Source: Terriglobales bacterium (GTDB lineage Bacteria; Acidobacteriota; Terriglobia; Terriglobales; Acidobacteriaceae). From it: a stretch of DNA of 32,720 nucleotides. Below the pieces are notes generated by a model that saw only the letters and a list, made by a program, of their open reading frames with translations, made no database searches and had not been told where the DNA came from. Position numbers and translations under genes: made by a program. Within the stretch, counting starts at the first letter, position 1. Each line of letters opens with the position of its first letter. Positions 1-7,523 of this stretch are shown in pieces. The stretch spans positions 1 through 32,720 of the forward strand of contig JACPNP010000048.1 of the NCBI GenBank assembly GCA_016185365.1, in the 5' to 3' direction.

Positions 1-205
1 CACCCGCTCCTGGGACGACAAAGAGACCGGACAGAAGAAGTACATGACGGAGATCATCGCCAACGACCTGATCATGATCGGGGGCAAACGCGACGGAGAC
101 AGCGAAGGCGGCGCGCGCGGCGGTGGCAGCGGGTTCGAGCAAAAAGCCCCGCCCGAAGACTTCGCCCAGAGCACGCAGATCACCGATGAGGACATTCCCT
201 TCTAA
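1..205 (+). CDS. ssb: Single-stranded DNA-binding protein, C-terminal part (5' end outside window)
   Basis: Only the last 67 codons are present, read from base 2 to the TAA at 203-205. The reading opens with the end of an OB-fold ([20 protein letters not shown]), then a Gly/Arg-rich flexible linker, and ends in the acidic tip DEDIPF. That tip is the classic SSB C-terminal peptide that binds partner proteins such as RecO, PriA and DNA polymerase III chi. SSB coats single-stranded DNA in replication, repair and recombination. The linker is short and Gly-rich as in many bacteria. The frataxin-like gene follows 23 nt downstream on the same strand and may be cotranscribed. Identification is firm from the tip plus linker, although the N-terminal domain cannot be seen. 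Confidence 0.9.
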   Translation, partial: TRSWDDKETGQKKYMTEIIANDLIMIGGKRDGDSEGGARGGGSGFEQKAPPEDFAQSTQITDEDIPF

Positions 206-228
206 CCAAGGGACATAGTGAGACGCGT

Positions 229-558
229 ATGAGTGACCAGGAATTCCGGCGCAAGGCGGAGCACGCGATCGAGACGCTGAAGAAGCGCCTGATCGCCGCC
301 GAGGAAGAAGGCGAGTTCGAGGTGGAGGAGAATGCCGGCGTCCTGTACATCGCGTTCGAATCGCCCAAAGCGAAGTTTGTGATCACGCCGAATGCGCCGG
401 TGCAACAGATCTGGATCTCCGCCCGCTCCACCAGCTTCAAGCTGGATTGGAGCGAGGTGGAGCAGGATTTTGTCTTCGAGAAGACCGGCGAACCGATACG
501 CCCGCTGGTGGCCCGGCTGATGAATGAACAGTTGGGCGAGGAGATCGTGGAACTCTAG
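229..558 (+). CDS. cyaY: Frataxin-like iron donor protein (CyaY family)
   Basis: A 109-residue protein, the usual length for bacterial frataxin. An acidic first helix (residues about 4-32, rich in Glu) is followed by a strand pattern with VLYIAF, KFVITPNAPVQQIWIS and the KLDW turn, matching the conserved frataxin core in which Asn/Gln-x-IW-hydrophobic marks the sheet. Family members bind iron through the acidic helix and modulate Fe-S cluster assembly with IscS. No isc or suf genes are visible nearby, so the partner is not known from context. The ATG at 229 lies 23 nt after the ssb stop and has no good Shine-Dalgarno; a weak -10-like CATAGT ends 9 nt upstream. Family assignment is by pattern recognition of the whole sequence, not by a search. 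Confidence 0.8.
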   Translation: MSDQEFRRKAEHAIETLKKRLIAAEEEGEFEVEENAGVLYIAFESPKAKFVITPNAPVQQIWISARSTSFKLDWSEVEQDFVFEKTGEPIRPLVARLMNEQLGEEIVEL

Positions 559-943
559 AGGCGGTTTCTGGTTTCCGGTTCCTCGGAAAGCAAAATCAAA
601 AACAGATATTAGCGGCCTTTCCGGCAACAAAGGGATTCCTCGACTCCGACTCGCTGCGCTCATCGTCGCTCGGAATGACAAGTAAGAATGAGATTGCAAA
701 TTTGGTAATCGGGTAATTTGAAATTTGAAAACCGGATCAAGGGCAGAACCAGGGGCCTCCGACTTTGCGGCGCACAAAGCGCGTCGCTGCGCTCGGAATG
801 ACAAATCGCACAGCCGAGGACCCTTCGGCTTCGCTCAGGGCAGGCTTCTGTGCCACACGGTTCAAGGTCATCACAGCCGAGGCCCTTCGACTTTGCTCAG
901 GGCAGGCTTCTGTGCCACACGGTTTGAGGGTAGTCGAGCCATC
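559..943. repeat. Non-coding region packed with composite palindromic repeats
   Basis: No credible gene. In order it holds: a GATTCCTCGACTC...GGAATGACA element (626-681); the AT-richer module ATGAGATTGCAAATTTGG...GGGTAATTTG (688-755); a second TCGGAATGACA element ending near 803; and two CACAGCC...CTGTGCCACAC elements (809-858 and 872-920). In both of the last elements the loop is filled by another repeat (CCCTTCG...CTTTGCTCAGGGCAGG type), so one palindrome sits inside another. The same modules recur on the other side of aroA and near 14.2 kb. Reading frames that cross this region are repeat-derived and are not annotated. Confidence 0.85.
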
Positions 944-2230
944 TCAGCGCTCGGTCACGGCGTCGAGGGCGGACCAGAATCCAGGGAAAGAGATACCGGC
1001 CGTGTCGGCGCCGTGGATGAGGGTGTCACCCTGGGCGCGAAGAGCGGCGACAGCGAAGGCCATGGCGATGCGGTGGTCGCCGGCGGAGTCGAGTTCGGCG
1101 CCGTGAAGAGTCTGGCCGCCGGGGACGCTGAGGCCGTCCTCGTGTTCGGTGACTTGCGCGCCCATCTTGCGCAGGTTGGCGGCGACCGAGGCGATGCGGT
1201 CGGATTCCTTCACACGCAGTTCCCCGGCGTCGCGGATCTCTATCCCCTGTTCCGTGAACGGCGCGATGGCGGCAAGGACGGGCAGTTCGTCGATCAACTG
1301 CGCGGCTTGCGGGCCGCGGATGGTGGCGCCGCGCAGGGAGTGATGCTCGACCTTGACGGTCCCGGCCAGTTCGCCGTGGCGCTCTTCGATGTCAATGACA
1401 GAGACGCGCGCGCCGAGCTGGTAGAGAACATCGAGCAAGGCGGAGCGGGTGGGATTGAGCATCAAGTTCTCGAAGACCAAATTGGAGTCGTGAAAAATAG
1501 CGGCGGCACAGAGAAAGAAGGCGGCCGTGGAGATGTCACCGGGGATGAGGGCTTCGATGGCGTGCAGGCGTTGCCCGCCGCGGATGCTGACCCGTCCGCG
1601 GGAGCGCGTGACTTCCGCGCCGAACGCCCGGAGCGCCAGCTCGCCGTGGTCGCGGGTGCGGAATGGTTCTTCCACGGATGTTTCGCCCAGGGCGTGAAGG
1701 CCGGCGAACAGGATACCGGTCTTGACCTGGGCACTGGGCGTGGGCGGGGCGTAATCAATCGCGTTCAGCATGCCTTTTGCGGGCTGAATGTGGAGCGGAG
1801 GCCGTCCGCCCTCGGAAGCGGTGATCCTGGCTCCCATTTGGGACAGTGGTTCGACAATGCGCGCCATGGGCCGGTGGGAAAGCGAATCGTCACCGATCAG
1901 CTCGCTGGAGAATGGCTGGGCGGTGAGGATGCCGGCCAGCATGCGCATGGTGGAGCCGGAGTTGCCGCAGTCGAGCGGGCCGGCTGGCGCACTCAGCGTG
2001 CAGCCGGAGATCTCAATCGTGTGGTCTTCGCTTCGGGTGACCTGTGCGCCAAGTGCAGCCACACAGCTGAGAGTACTGGCGCAGTCCGCGCCGGTGGAGA
2101 AATTGGAGAGCCGGGTCTTCCCTTCCGCCAGCGCCGCCAGCATGGCGTAGCGATGGGAGATGGATTTGTCGCCCGGGAGGCGCATGGAGCCGAGGATGTT
2201 CTTGGCCGGGCGGATGAGGCGGGAAGACAT
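944..2230 (-). CDS. aroA: 3-phosphoshikimate 1-carboxyvinyltransferase (EPSP synthase)
   Basis: This cytosolic enzyme transfers the enolpyruvyl group of PEP to shikimate-3-phosphate, the sixth step of chorismate synthesis. The 428-residue length is normal. Visible motifs are LPGDKSISHR (18-27), GNSGSTMR (89-96), PSAQVKTGILFAGL (about 165-178), LIDELPVLA (312-320, with the catalytic Asp/Glu) and KESDR (341-345). The GDKSISHR and PSAQVK forms resemble class II EPSP synthases (Bacillus type) more than the E. coli class I form. The glycine in GNSGS corresponding to E. coli Gly96 is retained, so there is no sequence reason to call it CP4-like. The ATG has AAAGG just upstream. It is a single gene, flanked on both sides by the same repeat modules, with no aromatic pathway neighbours. 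Confidence 0.96.
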   Translation of the reverse strand: MSSRLIRPAKNILGSMRLPGDKSISHRYAMLAALAEGKTRLSNFSTGADCASTLSCVAALGAQVTRSEDHTIEISGCTLSAPAGPLDCGNSGSTMRMLAGILTAQPFSSELIGDDSLSHRPMARIVEPLSQMGARITASEGGRPPLHIQPAKGMLNAIDYAPPTPSAQVKTGILFAGLHALGETSVEEPFRTRDHGELALRAFGAEVTRSRGRVSIRGGQRLHAIEALIPGDISTAAFFLCAAAIFHDSNLVFENLMLNPTRSALLDVLYQLGARVSVIDIEERHGELAGTVKVEHHSLRGATIRGPQAAQLIDELPVLAAIAPFTEQGIEIRDAGELRVKESDRIASVAANLRKMGAQVTEHEDGLSVPGGQTLHGAELDSAGDHRIAMAFAVAALRAQGDTLIHGADTAGISFPGFWSALDAVTER

Positions 2231-3041
2231 GTCCTTTCATCGTAAACCAATCAGGAAATCCGGGAATTTTGCAATCGGGTAATTGTGGAATTGAACAATA
2301 AAAACCAAATGGCGCAACCGGTGTCGGCAACAAAGGGATTCCTCGACTCGGACTCGCTGCGTTCGTCGTCGCTCGGAATGACAGAGTTAAGGATGAAATT
2401 GCAAATCTGGTGATCGGGTAATTTGAAATTTGAAAACCGAATCAAGGGCAGACCAAGGGACCATCGGCTTCGCTCAGGGAAGGCGCCGGCGCTACTTTCA
2501 TGCATCGGATCTCAAATCGCACAGCCGAGGACGGCTGTGCCACACAAAAATGAGATTGCAAATCTGGTAATCGGGTAATTTGAGATTTGAAAACCGAATC
2601 AAGGGCAGACCAAGGGACCATCGGCTTCGCTCAGGGAAGGCACCGGCGCTACTTTCATGCATCGGATCTCAAATCGCACAGCCGAGGACGGCTGTGCCAC
2701 ACAAAAATGAGATTGCAAATCTGGTAATCGGGTAATTTGAAATTTGAAAACTGAATCAAGGGCAGAACCTGGGGCCCCGGCTTCGCCGGGCACAAAGAGC
2801 ATCGCTGCGCTCGGGATGACAAATCGCACAGCCGGGGGCGGCTGTGCCACACAAAAATGAGATTGCAAATTTGGTAATCGGGTAATTTGAAATTTGAAAA
2901 CCGAATCAAGGGCAGAACCTGGGGCCCCGGCTTCGCTCAGGGAAGGCGCCGGCGCTACTTTCATGCATCGGATCCAAATCGCACAGCCGGGGGCCCTTCG
3001 ACTTCGCTCAGGGCAGGCTTCTGTGCCACCTAATGACTTAG
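2231..3041. repeat. Tandem composite repeat array (four units of about 150-175 bp)
   Basis: No credible gene. After a short AATCGGGTAATT stretch and a GATTCCTCGACTC...GGAATGACA element (2328-2382) come four head-to-tail units: 2392-2549, 2550-2706, 2707-2856 and 2857-3030. Each starts ATGA(G/A)ATTGCAAAT, continues through GGTAATCGGGTAATTTG and GAATCAAGGGCAGA, has a variable middle, and ends with the CACAGCC...CTGTGCCAC palindrome (2520-2539, 2678-2697, 2828-2847, 2982-3030). Units 1 and 2 are nearly identical. Unit 3 has its middle replaced by a CTGCGCTCGGGATGACA element. Unit 4 has another repeat nested in the loop of its terminal palindrome. Single copies of the module also occur at 688-858 and 14151-14298. 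Confidence 0.9.
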
Positions 3042-3830
3042 CTACAACGAATCGAGGAAGTTGCGGAGGAGGCGGTGCACTTCCTCCGGTTGTTCGAAAG
3101 GGCTGAGATGGCCGGCGCGGGGGATGACCTGGAAACGGCTGTCGCGGATGGAGCTTGCCATGACCTGGCCTTCGGCGACGGGTGTAATGGTGTCTTCCTC
3201 CCCAAAGAAGATAAGAGTGGGGACGTTGATAGTGGCCAAAGTAGGCGTGGAATCGGGGCGCTCGGCCATGCCGCGCTGGATGGCGGCGATGCCGGCGGCG
3301 GTGGAGTGGCGCATAGAATGGCGGGCGGCATTGACAAGGTCGCGGCGGTTGCGCTGGGTGGTGGAGCCAAGGAGTTTGGTTGTCGTGACATCAAGGAAAT
3401 CAGCGGGGCCACGGGCCAGAACGTCGTCGACGGACTTGAGCCGGGCGGCGCGACCTTCGGCAGTATCCGCAGCGGCGCGGGTGTCGCAAAGGACGAGGGC
3501 CTTGATCCTTTCGCGGTGGACGCGCCAAAGTTCAAACAGGACATAGCCTCCGATCGAGCACCCGGCAAACACGGCTCGTTCCATACTGACCTCGCGGCAG
3601 ACGCGATCCACATCGGCGGCGTGCTGCGCCATCGAGACGGTGTCCATGCCAAGGCCGGACTGGCCGAGACCGCGCAGGTCTATGAGGGTGACGCGGAAAT
3701 GCGAAGAAAGCAGGTTGGCGACGGGCAGCCACATCTCGTGGCAGGAAGGAAAGGCGTGGAGGAAAACGAGGTCAGGGCCCCGTCCGGTCGTGGTGTAAAA
3801 GAGAGTGGCGCCGTGATGGGTGAGGAGCAT
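3042..3830 (-). CDS. Alpha/beta-fold hydrolase
   Basis: A 262-residue protein of the abhydrolase-1 type, about the family's usual size. It shows the oxyanion-hole turn LHAFPSCHEMW (24-34), the strand DLRGLGQS, the nucleophile elbow GCSIGG with Ser92, the acid in GEEDTITPV (about Asp213) and the catalytic histidine in RAGHLSPFEQP (about His241). The triad is therefore complete. Relatives include 3-oxoadipate enol-lactonase-like and other carboxyl-ester hydrolases, but the substrate cannot be read from sequence and no pathway genes are adjacent. There is no signal peptide, so it is presumably cytosolic. The ATG lacks a clear Shine-Dalgarno; a weak -10-like TACACT ends 9 nt upstream. Repeat blocks flank both ends. 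Confidence 0.88.
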   Translation of the reverse strand: MLLTHHGATLFYTTTGRGPDLVFLHAFPSCHEMWLPVANLLSSHFRVTLIDLRGLGQSGLGMDTVSMAQHAADVDRVCREVSMERAVFAGCSIGGYVLFELWRVHRERIKALVLCDTRAAADTAEGRAARLKSVDDVLARGPADFLDVTTTKLLGSTTQRNRRDLVNAARHSMRHSTAAGIAAIQRGMAERPDSTPTLATINVPTLIFFGEEDTITPVAEGQVMASSIRDSRFQVIPRAGHLSPFEQPEEVHRLLRNFLDSL

Positions 3831-4086
3831 CGCGGAATGAGTGTACCGGTCATGGGAGAACAGGGTATTGGGTAATTCGTAATTGTGTAATCGGGTAATT
3901 TAGAGGCAGTGGTTGCGGACCCTTGCCATGGGGCGGCGGATTCATTGCGAATTGGAAAAGCCCCACGTTAGCTTCGCGGACGTGGGGCACCGCGGAAATC
4001 CTCACAGCCGAGGACGGCTGTGCCACACGATTGAAATCCTCACAGCCGAAGGCGGCTGTGCCACACGGCCTTAGGACAAATCGGAC
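3831..4086. repeat. Intergenic repeats: GGGTAAT stretch and two CACAGCCG palindromes
   Basis: No gene is seen. The block starts with degenerate GTAATCGGGTAATT repeats (about 3868-3902). A hairpin with arms CCCCACGT (from 3961) and ACGTGGGG (to 3987) follows, then two CACAGCCG/CGGCTGTG palindromes followed by CCACAC (4003-4022 and 4041-4060), 38 bp apart. The same 38-bp spacing recurs in the array at 12131. Confidence 0.8.
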
Positions 4087-4410
4087 TTACGAAGAAACTG
4101 TCTGCTGGTTGGGGACCGGGGGTGGAACGACGATCACATCCGGCTCGTTGGGGATGACCAGCCAGGCGACCAGGTAGGCGATGAAACCGACGCCGGTGAA
4201 AATCGCCATAATGACCCAGACGATGCGCATCAGGGCGACATCGAGGTCAAAGAAGTTGGCCAGGCCGGCACAGACGCCTCCGATGCCGCGTCCGGCGCGG
4301 GGGCGAACAAGGCGGCGGCGACCCACGAATCCGGTGATGCGCACGCCACAGTAGGCGCAGAAGTTCGCGTCATATTGGATGGTCCTGCCACAGTGGTTGC
4401 AATATTGCAT
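4087..4410 (-). CDS. Zinc-ribbon PspC-domain membrane protein
   Basis: A 107-residue protein with two parts. The N-terminus has two CxxC pairs (CNHCG at 4-8 and CAYCG at about 18-22), a small zinc ribbon of the kind found in many small membrane proteins. A PspC domain follows: RRRLVRPRAGRGIGGVCAGLANFFDLDVALMRIVWV in outline, then a hydrophobic helix (about 70-92) and a short Pro/Val tail. PspC proteins are linked to envelope stress, with PspA in the classical case; no pspA is seen here. The frame stays open further upstream, but the ATG at 4410 is chosen because GGAGG lies 10 nt before it and the upstream extension is repeat-derived. Probably an inner-membrane stress protein; partner unknown. 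Confidence 0.88.
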   Translation of the reverse strand: MQYCNHCGRTIQYDANFCAYCGVRITGFVGRRRLVRPRAGRGIGGVCAGLANFFDLDVALMRIVWVIMAIFTGVGFIAYLVAWLVIPNEPDVIVVPPPVPNQQTVSS

Positions 4411-4570
4411 GACGAGGTCCTCCCTCCTGGGTAAGGATACGCAGGGGGGTGCGAATAAGTTCGGAAAAACAAGAGCTGGCCGTGGAGACAGCGGCGGCAA
4501 GATGCCGCCGCCACAGCCGGCGAGGACCCATTCGACTTCGCTCAGGGCAGGCGCCGGCGCTACGTCTTGC
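4411..4570. repeat. Intergenic palindrome of the GCAAGATGC family with GGCAGG-type element
   Basis: Between the TPR gene stop and the PspC start lies a palindrome with arms GCGGCGGC and GCCGCCGC around the core AAGAT (about 4493-4515). CCACAGCCGGCGAGGACCC and a TTCGACTTCGCTCAGGGC element ending in CGGCGCTACG follow. The same composite recurs at about 21505-21590 with different arm bases that still pair. Confidence 0.75.
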
Positions 4571-5767
4571 TTAGCGGTAGCGGAAGGGTTCCTTGATGTA
4601 CTTGCGGGCCAGGGCGGCGTGGGAGGAGTCGGGATCGAGGGCGACCACGGCCTGGTAGTCGCGCAAGGCTTCGTTGCGTCGACCGAGGACGTCACACATC
4701 ATGGCAACGCCCAGGAGGGCGCGAATCTTCACGTCCGGCTCAAGGTCCGGGAAGGCCAGAGCCTGCCGGTAATGCTCGATGGCGGCCTCCGGGTGGCGGT
4801 AGCCCTTTTCGACCTCGGCCAGACCGAAGGCGGCGCGTTCCAGGTGGGGGTCAGCAAAGGCGCCCGACTTCCCGGCTTCAAGGATTCGCGTATAGACCTT
4901 CATGGATTCCTCGCCGCGTCCGGCGTCCTTCAAGAGGTTGGCTTCTTCCAGCGCGAAAAGGAAATTGCGCGGATACTGCTGGATAAGTGTGCGCTGGACC
5001 TTGAGCGCGTCGTCATAACGGGCCTCGCGCCGAAGGAAGAGCGAGAGAGTGACGCGGGCGTCGACACTGGTGTCACCGTTCGTCTTGCCCACTTCTTCCA
5101 GATATGTAAGCCCTTTCTGCTTGCTGCCGGTGATGCCGACGATGCCGATCAGGATCTTGGCCGCGAGGGGCAGGCTGCCGATGATGTAGTTGTGAAGTCC
5201 GACGACCAGCTTGGCGTCCGTATATGCGGGATCGAGTTCCAAGACCTTCTCATGGTCATTGCGCGAGGCGGTGGCGTTGCGCAAGGCGGCAAAAAAACTT
5301 TTTTCCACGATGGCCACGTAGCTGAGCTTGAGGCCGCGGGTGACGCCGCGGGCGTAGAGGGCGTCCACGTCTTTGGGATTCGTCTTGATGCGAGCCTCAG
5401 CCAGCGCCAAAGCCTGCTCGGTCAGCGCCTGGAGACGGGCCTTGACCTTGGGGTCGCCGGGAAGAGGCTTGCCGGTGAGGAATCCATTATCGGCGTAGAG
5501 GGTGGTGTCGAGCGCGTTGAGACGGTACAGCTCTTTGAGGAGCACCGCCTGGAGAAGATGGTTTACGGCGAAGGGGTCGTCGGGATGGGACTTGTAAGTC
5601 TTTTCAAAGTCCGCGATGGCCTGGTCGTATTCGAGGTTGTAAAGGTGGGTGAGGCCTGACTTGGTGTCCGGGTCGAGCTGCGAGAGCTTGGGGCCGGCGA
5701 TGGGCGGGTCGGCCGACAGCGGCAATGCGACAGCGCAGAGGCACAGAATGAAGGCGAGAATCTTCAT
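4571..5767 (-). CDS. Secreted TPR-repeat protein
   Basis: A 398-residue protein if it starts at the ATG at 5767. It begins with a clear signal peptide (MKILAFILCLCAVALPLSAD), so it is probably periplasmic. Several tetratricopeptide helices follow, for example YNLEYDQAIADFEKTYKSHPDDPFAV near the N-terminus and EAAIEHYRQALAFPDLEPD and EALRDYQAVVALDPDSSHAALARKYI near the C-terminus. No catalytic motif is seen; TPRs point to protein-protein binding. The start is uncertain: no Shine-Dalgarno is visible, and the same frame is open upstream through a repeat into the truncated signal peptidase gene, giving a possible 523-residue fusion starting at 6142. Function unknown. Confidence 0.82.
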   Translation of the reverse strand: MKILAFILCLCAVALPLSADPPIAGPKLSQLDPDTKSGLTHLYNLEYDQAIADFEKTYKSHPDDPFAVNHLLQAVLLKELYRLNALDTTLYADNGFLTGKPLPGDPKVKARLQALTEQALALAEARIKTNPKDVDALYARGVTRGLKLSYVAIVEKSFFAALRNATASRNDHEKVLELDPAYTDAKLVVGLHNYIIGSLPLAAKILIGIVGITGSKQKGLTYLEEVGKTNGDTSVDARVTLSLFLRREARYDDALKVQRTLIQQYPRNFLFALEEANLLKDAGRGEESMKVYTRILEAGKSGAFADPHLERAAFGLAEVEKGYRHPEAAIEHYRQALAFPDLEPDVKIRALLGVAMMCDVLGRRNEALRDYQAVVALDPDSSHAALARKYIKEPFRYR

Positions 5768-5817
5768 ACGGAGTGGAATCAGTTTATCCGATGTGGTGTT
5801 AGTTGCCAGTGTGGCTT

Positions 5818-5851
5818 TGCGAGGGCAAGATGCCCTCGCCACAGCCGGCAT
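5818..5851. repeat. Palindromic repeat at the truncation point of lepB
   Basis: On the minus strand the arms GCGAGGGCA and TGCCCTCGC flank the three bases TCT, next to GCCGGCTGTG. This is the GCAAGATGC-core family also seen at about 4493, 13723 and 21513. It begins directly after the last lepB-like codons (YIKR) and contributes in-frame codons (MPAVARASCPR) linking lepB to the TPR gene. Confidence 0.85.
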
Positions 5852-6142
5852 GCGCTTGATGTAACTTTTCGAGGTGTCACGAGGGTAGCGGAAGACGACC
5901 ACGTCCCCGCGAGAAATAGGCTCCCAGCGGTACACGAACTTATTGACGAAGATGCGCTCCTGGTCTTCCAGCCAGGGCAACATACTGGTGCCTTCCACCT
6001 TGACCGGTTGATACAGGAAGATGATGAAGAAGGCGGAGATGCCCAGGGAAACGATCAGATCGCGGACCCAGGTGCGCACGAGGATGGTCCGCGGGGGCGC
6101 CGGGGGCGCGGGCTGGGCCGGGATCTGCGGGTCAGTGGCCAT
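5852..6142 (-). pseudogene. lepB: Truncated signal peptidase I (N-terminal 97 residues)
   Basis: Residues 1-97 match the N-terminal part of type I signal peptidase: a Pro-rich cytoplasmic tail, one membrane helix (about 29-45), the serine box GTSMLPWLEDQERIFVNK with catalytic Ser53, then RGDVVVFRYPRD and SYIKR with catalytic Lys96. Everything expected next is missing (the GLPGD box, the GDNRDNS box and the C-terminal beta domain). Homology stops exactly where a palindromic repeat begins. No stop codon follows: the frame runs through the repeat into the TPR gene. Without the C-terminal domain it should not be an active peptidase. It could be a true deletion or fusion, or an assembly join at a repeat. 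The ATG at 6142 fits the family start and has a TATAAT box 15 nt upstream. Confidence 0.82.
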
Positions 6143-6157
6143 GGCAAGACTACTCCG

Positions 6158-6163
6158 ATTATA
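6158..6163 (-). promoter_or_regulatory. -10 box (TATAAT) upstream of the lepB fragment
   Basis: A perfect TATAAT on the minus strand ends 15 nt before the ATG at 6142. The hexamer 17 nt further upstream (GACGCG) is a poor -35. If it is used, the leader would be under 10 nt. It lies in the 104-bp divergent gap shared with the PCYCGC gene. Confidence 0.45.
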
Positions 6164-6246
6164 GGCGCAAACTTTATAGACGCGTCCTGGGGCCGGAAGG
6201 TTTCCAGGCAGGCGACACCGGAGTGGTAGTATGTATCTAATCAACC

Positions 6247-6690
6247 ATGAAACGACGCGTCCTTTCGTTGTGTCTGATCACGCTGGTGGCCCTCACCACG
6301 ATGGCCCAGTGGAAGCCGAATCCCTACGACACGCCGGCGTACAACGCGGCGGCCCCGGCCAAGGGCAAGAAGATGAATCCCATCCTGAGCGGGATGCGGT
6401 TGAGCGGCGCGGGGTCCGACCATCCCGCGATCAAGGCCTCCTACAAAGCCGCGGCGGAGAACGCCGACATCCTCTACCAACTTCCCTGCTATTGCTATTG
6501 CGACCGCAGCGCGGGGCACAACAGCCTGCGGAGTTGCTTCGAGAGCGAGCACGGCGCGCATTGTGACGTCTGCATGAAGGAAGCGCTGCTGGCGCAGCAG
6601 ATGACCAAGCAGGGCAAGACGGTGAAGCAGATCCGGGCCGCGATCATGAACGGCGACTTCCAGAAGATCGACCTGAACAAGATCAAATAA
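6247..6690 (+). CDS. PCYCGC-motif (CYCXC) family exported protein
   Basis: A 147-residue protein. The N-terminus (MKRRVLSLCLITLVALTTMAQ) looks like a signal peptide. The central block LPCYCYCDRSAGHNSLRSCF, followed by GAHCDVCMKEAL, matches the Cys-rich PCYCGC family, in which a CYCxC motif plus two more cysteine pairs probably bind metal or form disulfides. The tail QMTKQGKTVKQIRAAIMNGDF is also typical. The family's function is not established. The gene is divergent from lepB across 104 bp. No Shine-Dalgarno precedes the ATG; TCTAAT ends 5 nt before it, so a near-leaderless transcript is possible. Confidence 0.82.
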   Translation: MKRRVLSLCLITLVALTTMAQWKPNPYDTPAYNAAAPAKGKKMNPILSGMRLSGAGSDHPAIKASYKAAAENADILYQLPCYCYCDRSAGHNSLRSCFESEHGAHCDVCMKEALLAQQMTKQGKTVKQIRAAIMNGDFQKIDLNKIK

Positions 6691-6741
6691 GCCGGCGCAA
6701 CAAAGTTTCTCCCGACCAATCCCAGTGATCCAGTCCGTGAG

Positions 6742-6770
6742 TTGACGGCGCCAGTGAATGTGCGTATAAC
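6742..6770 (+). promoter_or_regulatory. Sigma-70-type promoter for the TPR-yvcK unit
   Basis: TTGACG (6742-6747) and TATAAC (6765-6770) are separated by exactly 17 nt, each matching five of six consensus bases. It is the best vegetative promoter match on the plus strand that I found by eye. The predicted start near 6777 gives a leader of about 90 nt before the TPR gene at 6866. Confidence 0.65.
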
Positions 6771-6865
6771 AATGCGTTTAATCGCTGACGCGCGATGTGT
6801 CTCCGATGGATTTCCACAGGGCCTGAAAGTAGGATGGCGCGGCCTAGTGGTGGACGGGAGCGGGG

Positions 6866-7519
6866 ATGAAGAAGAAACCGGCACGAAAAGTTAAAGGTTC
6901 AGCTTCCAAGTCTAAGAAAGCAAAGACGAATTCGAGCAAGAAGGCGGCCCTTCCCAACGCTATGTCCAAGACCCCCGTCAAGCCGACAGCGAAGCCGGAC
7001 CCTCGATTTACACAAGCTGTGCAAAACTTTGAAGCGGCGATGAAGGCGTTGCAGGGCCAGAAATTCGATCGCGCCAAGGCCTTGCTGGAGAAGGTCATGG
7101 AAGGGCCGAGCAAGGAACATGCCGAGCGGGCGCGCGTGTATCTGAACATCTGCGTGCAGCATCTGGCGCGCACCACGACCAATTTCCGGACGCCGGAAGA
7201 GCACTATGATTACGCGGTGGCGCTGATGAACAACCTGGATTACAACGGCGCACGCAGCCATCTGGAGAAGATCCTCAGGCAGCATCCGAAGGCGGACTAT
7301 GCGGTGTATGGCCTGGCAGTGCTGGAGTGCCTGCAAAGCCGGGTGGAGGAGTCCCTGCGGCGGCTGGAGCAGGCCATCAAGCTGAATCCGAACAACCGGA
7401 TCCAGGCGCGCAATGATTCCGACTTCGTCAACATGGCGGACGATCCGCGGTTCACGGAATTGATCTATCCGGAGCCGGGGGAAATGGCTTCGTCACTCTC
7501 CCACCCAAAGAACCGCTAG
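6866..7519 (+). CDS. TPR protein with a lysine-rich N-terminal tail
   Basis: A 217-residue protein. The first 45 residues are Lys/Ala/Ser-rich (KKKPARKVKGSASKSKKAKT), a basic disordered tail that could bind nucleic acid or acidic surfaces. From about residue 48 it has TPR-like helix pairs (FDRAKALLEKVME, HYDYAVALMNNLDYNGARSHLEKILRQHPKADYA, EESLRRLEQAIKLNPNNR) and ends with a DPRF segment common after such repeats. No signal peptide, so it is likely cytoplasmic. GGGAGCGGGG precedes the ATG. The stop is 4 nt before the yvcK GTG, so the two genes form an operon and are probably translationally coupled. Exact role unknown. Confidence 0.82.
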   Translation: MKKKPARKVKGSASKSKKAKTNSSKKAALPNAMSKTPVKPTAKPDPRFTQAVQNFEAAMKALQGQKFDRAKALLEKVMEGPSKEHAERARVYLNICVQHLARTTTNFRTPEEHYDYAVALMNNLDYNGARSHLEKILRQHPKADYAVYGLAVLECLQSRVEESLRRLEQAIKLNPNNRIQARNDSDFVNMADDPRFTELIYPEPGEMASSLSHPKNR

Positions 7520-7523
7520 CCCC

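Noticed and set aside
944-2230. CP4-like glyphosate-tolerant EPSP synthase
   Set aside because: The class II-type motifs are present, but the glycine matching E. coli Gly96 is retained; tolerance cannot be claimed from sequence.
725-2245. Long open frame opposite aroA, and similar long frames opposite the TPR, M16, propeller and OmpA-like genes
   Set aside because: They are antisense shadows in GC-rich DNA, with low-complexity Gly/Ala/Arg/Asp-rich translations and no family motifs; the opposite strand encodes recognised proteins.
2599-2964. Open frames inside the tandem repeat block
   Set aside because: The translations repeat themselves unit by unit and follow the repeat structure, not a protein.
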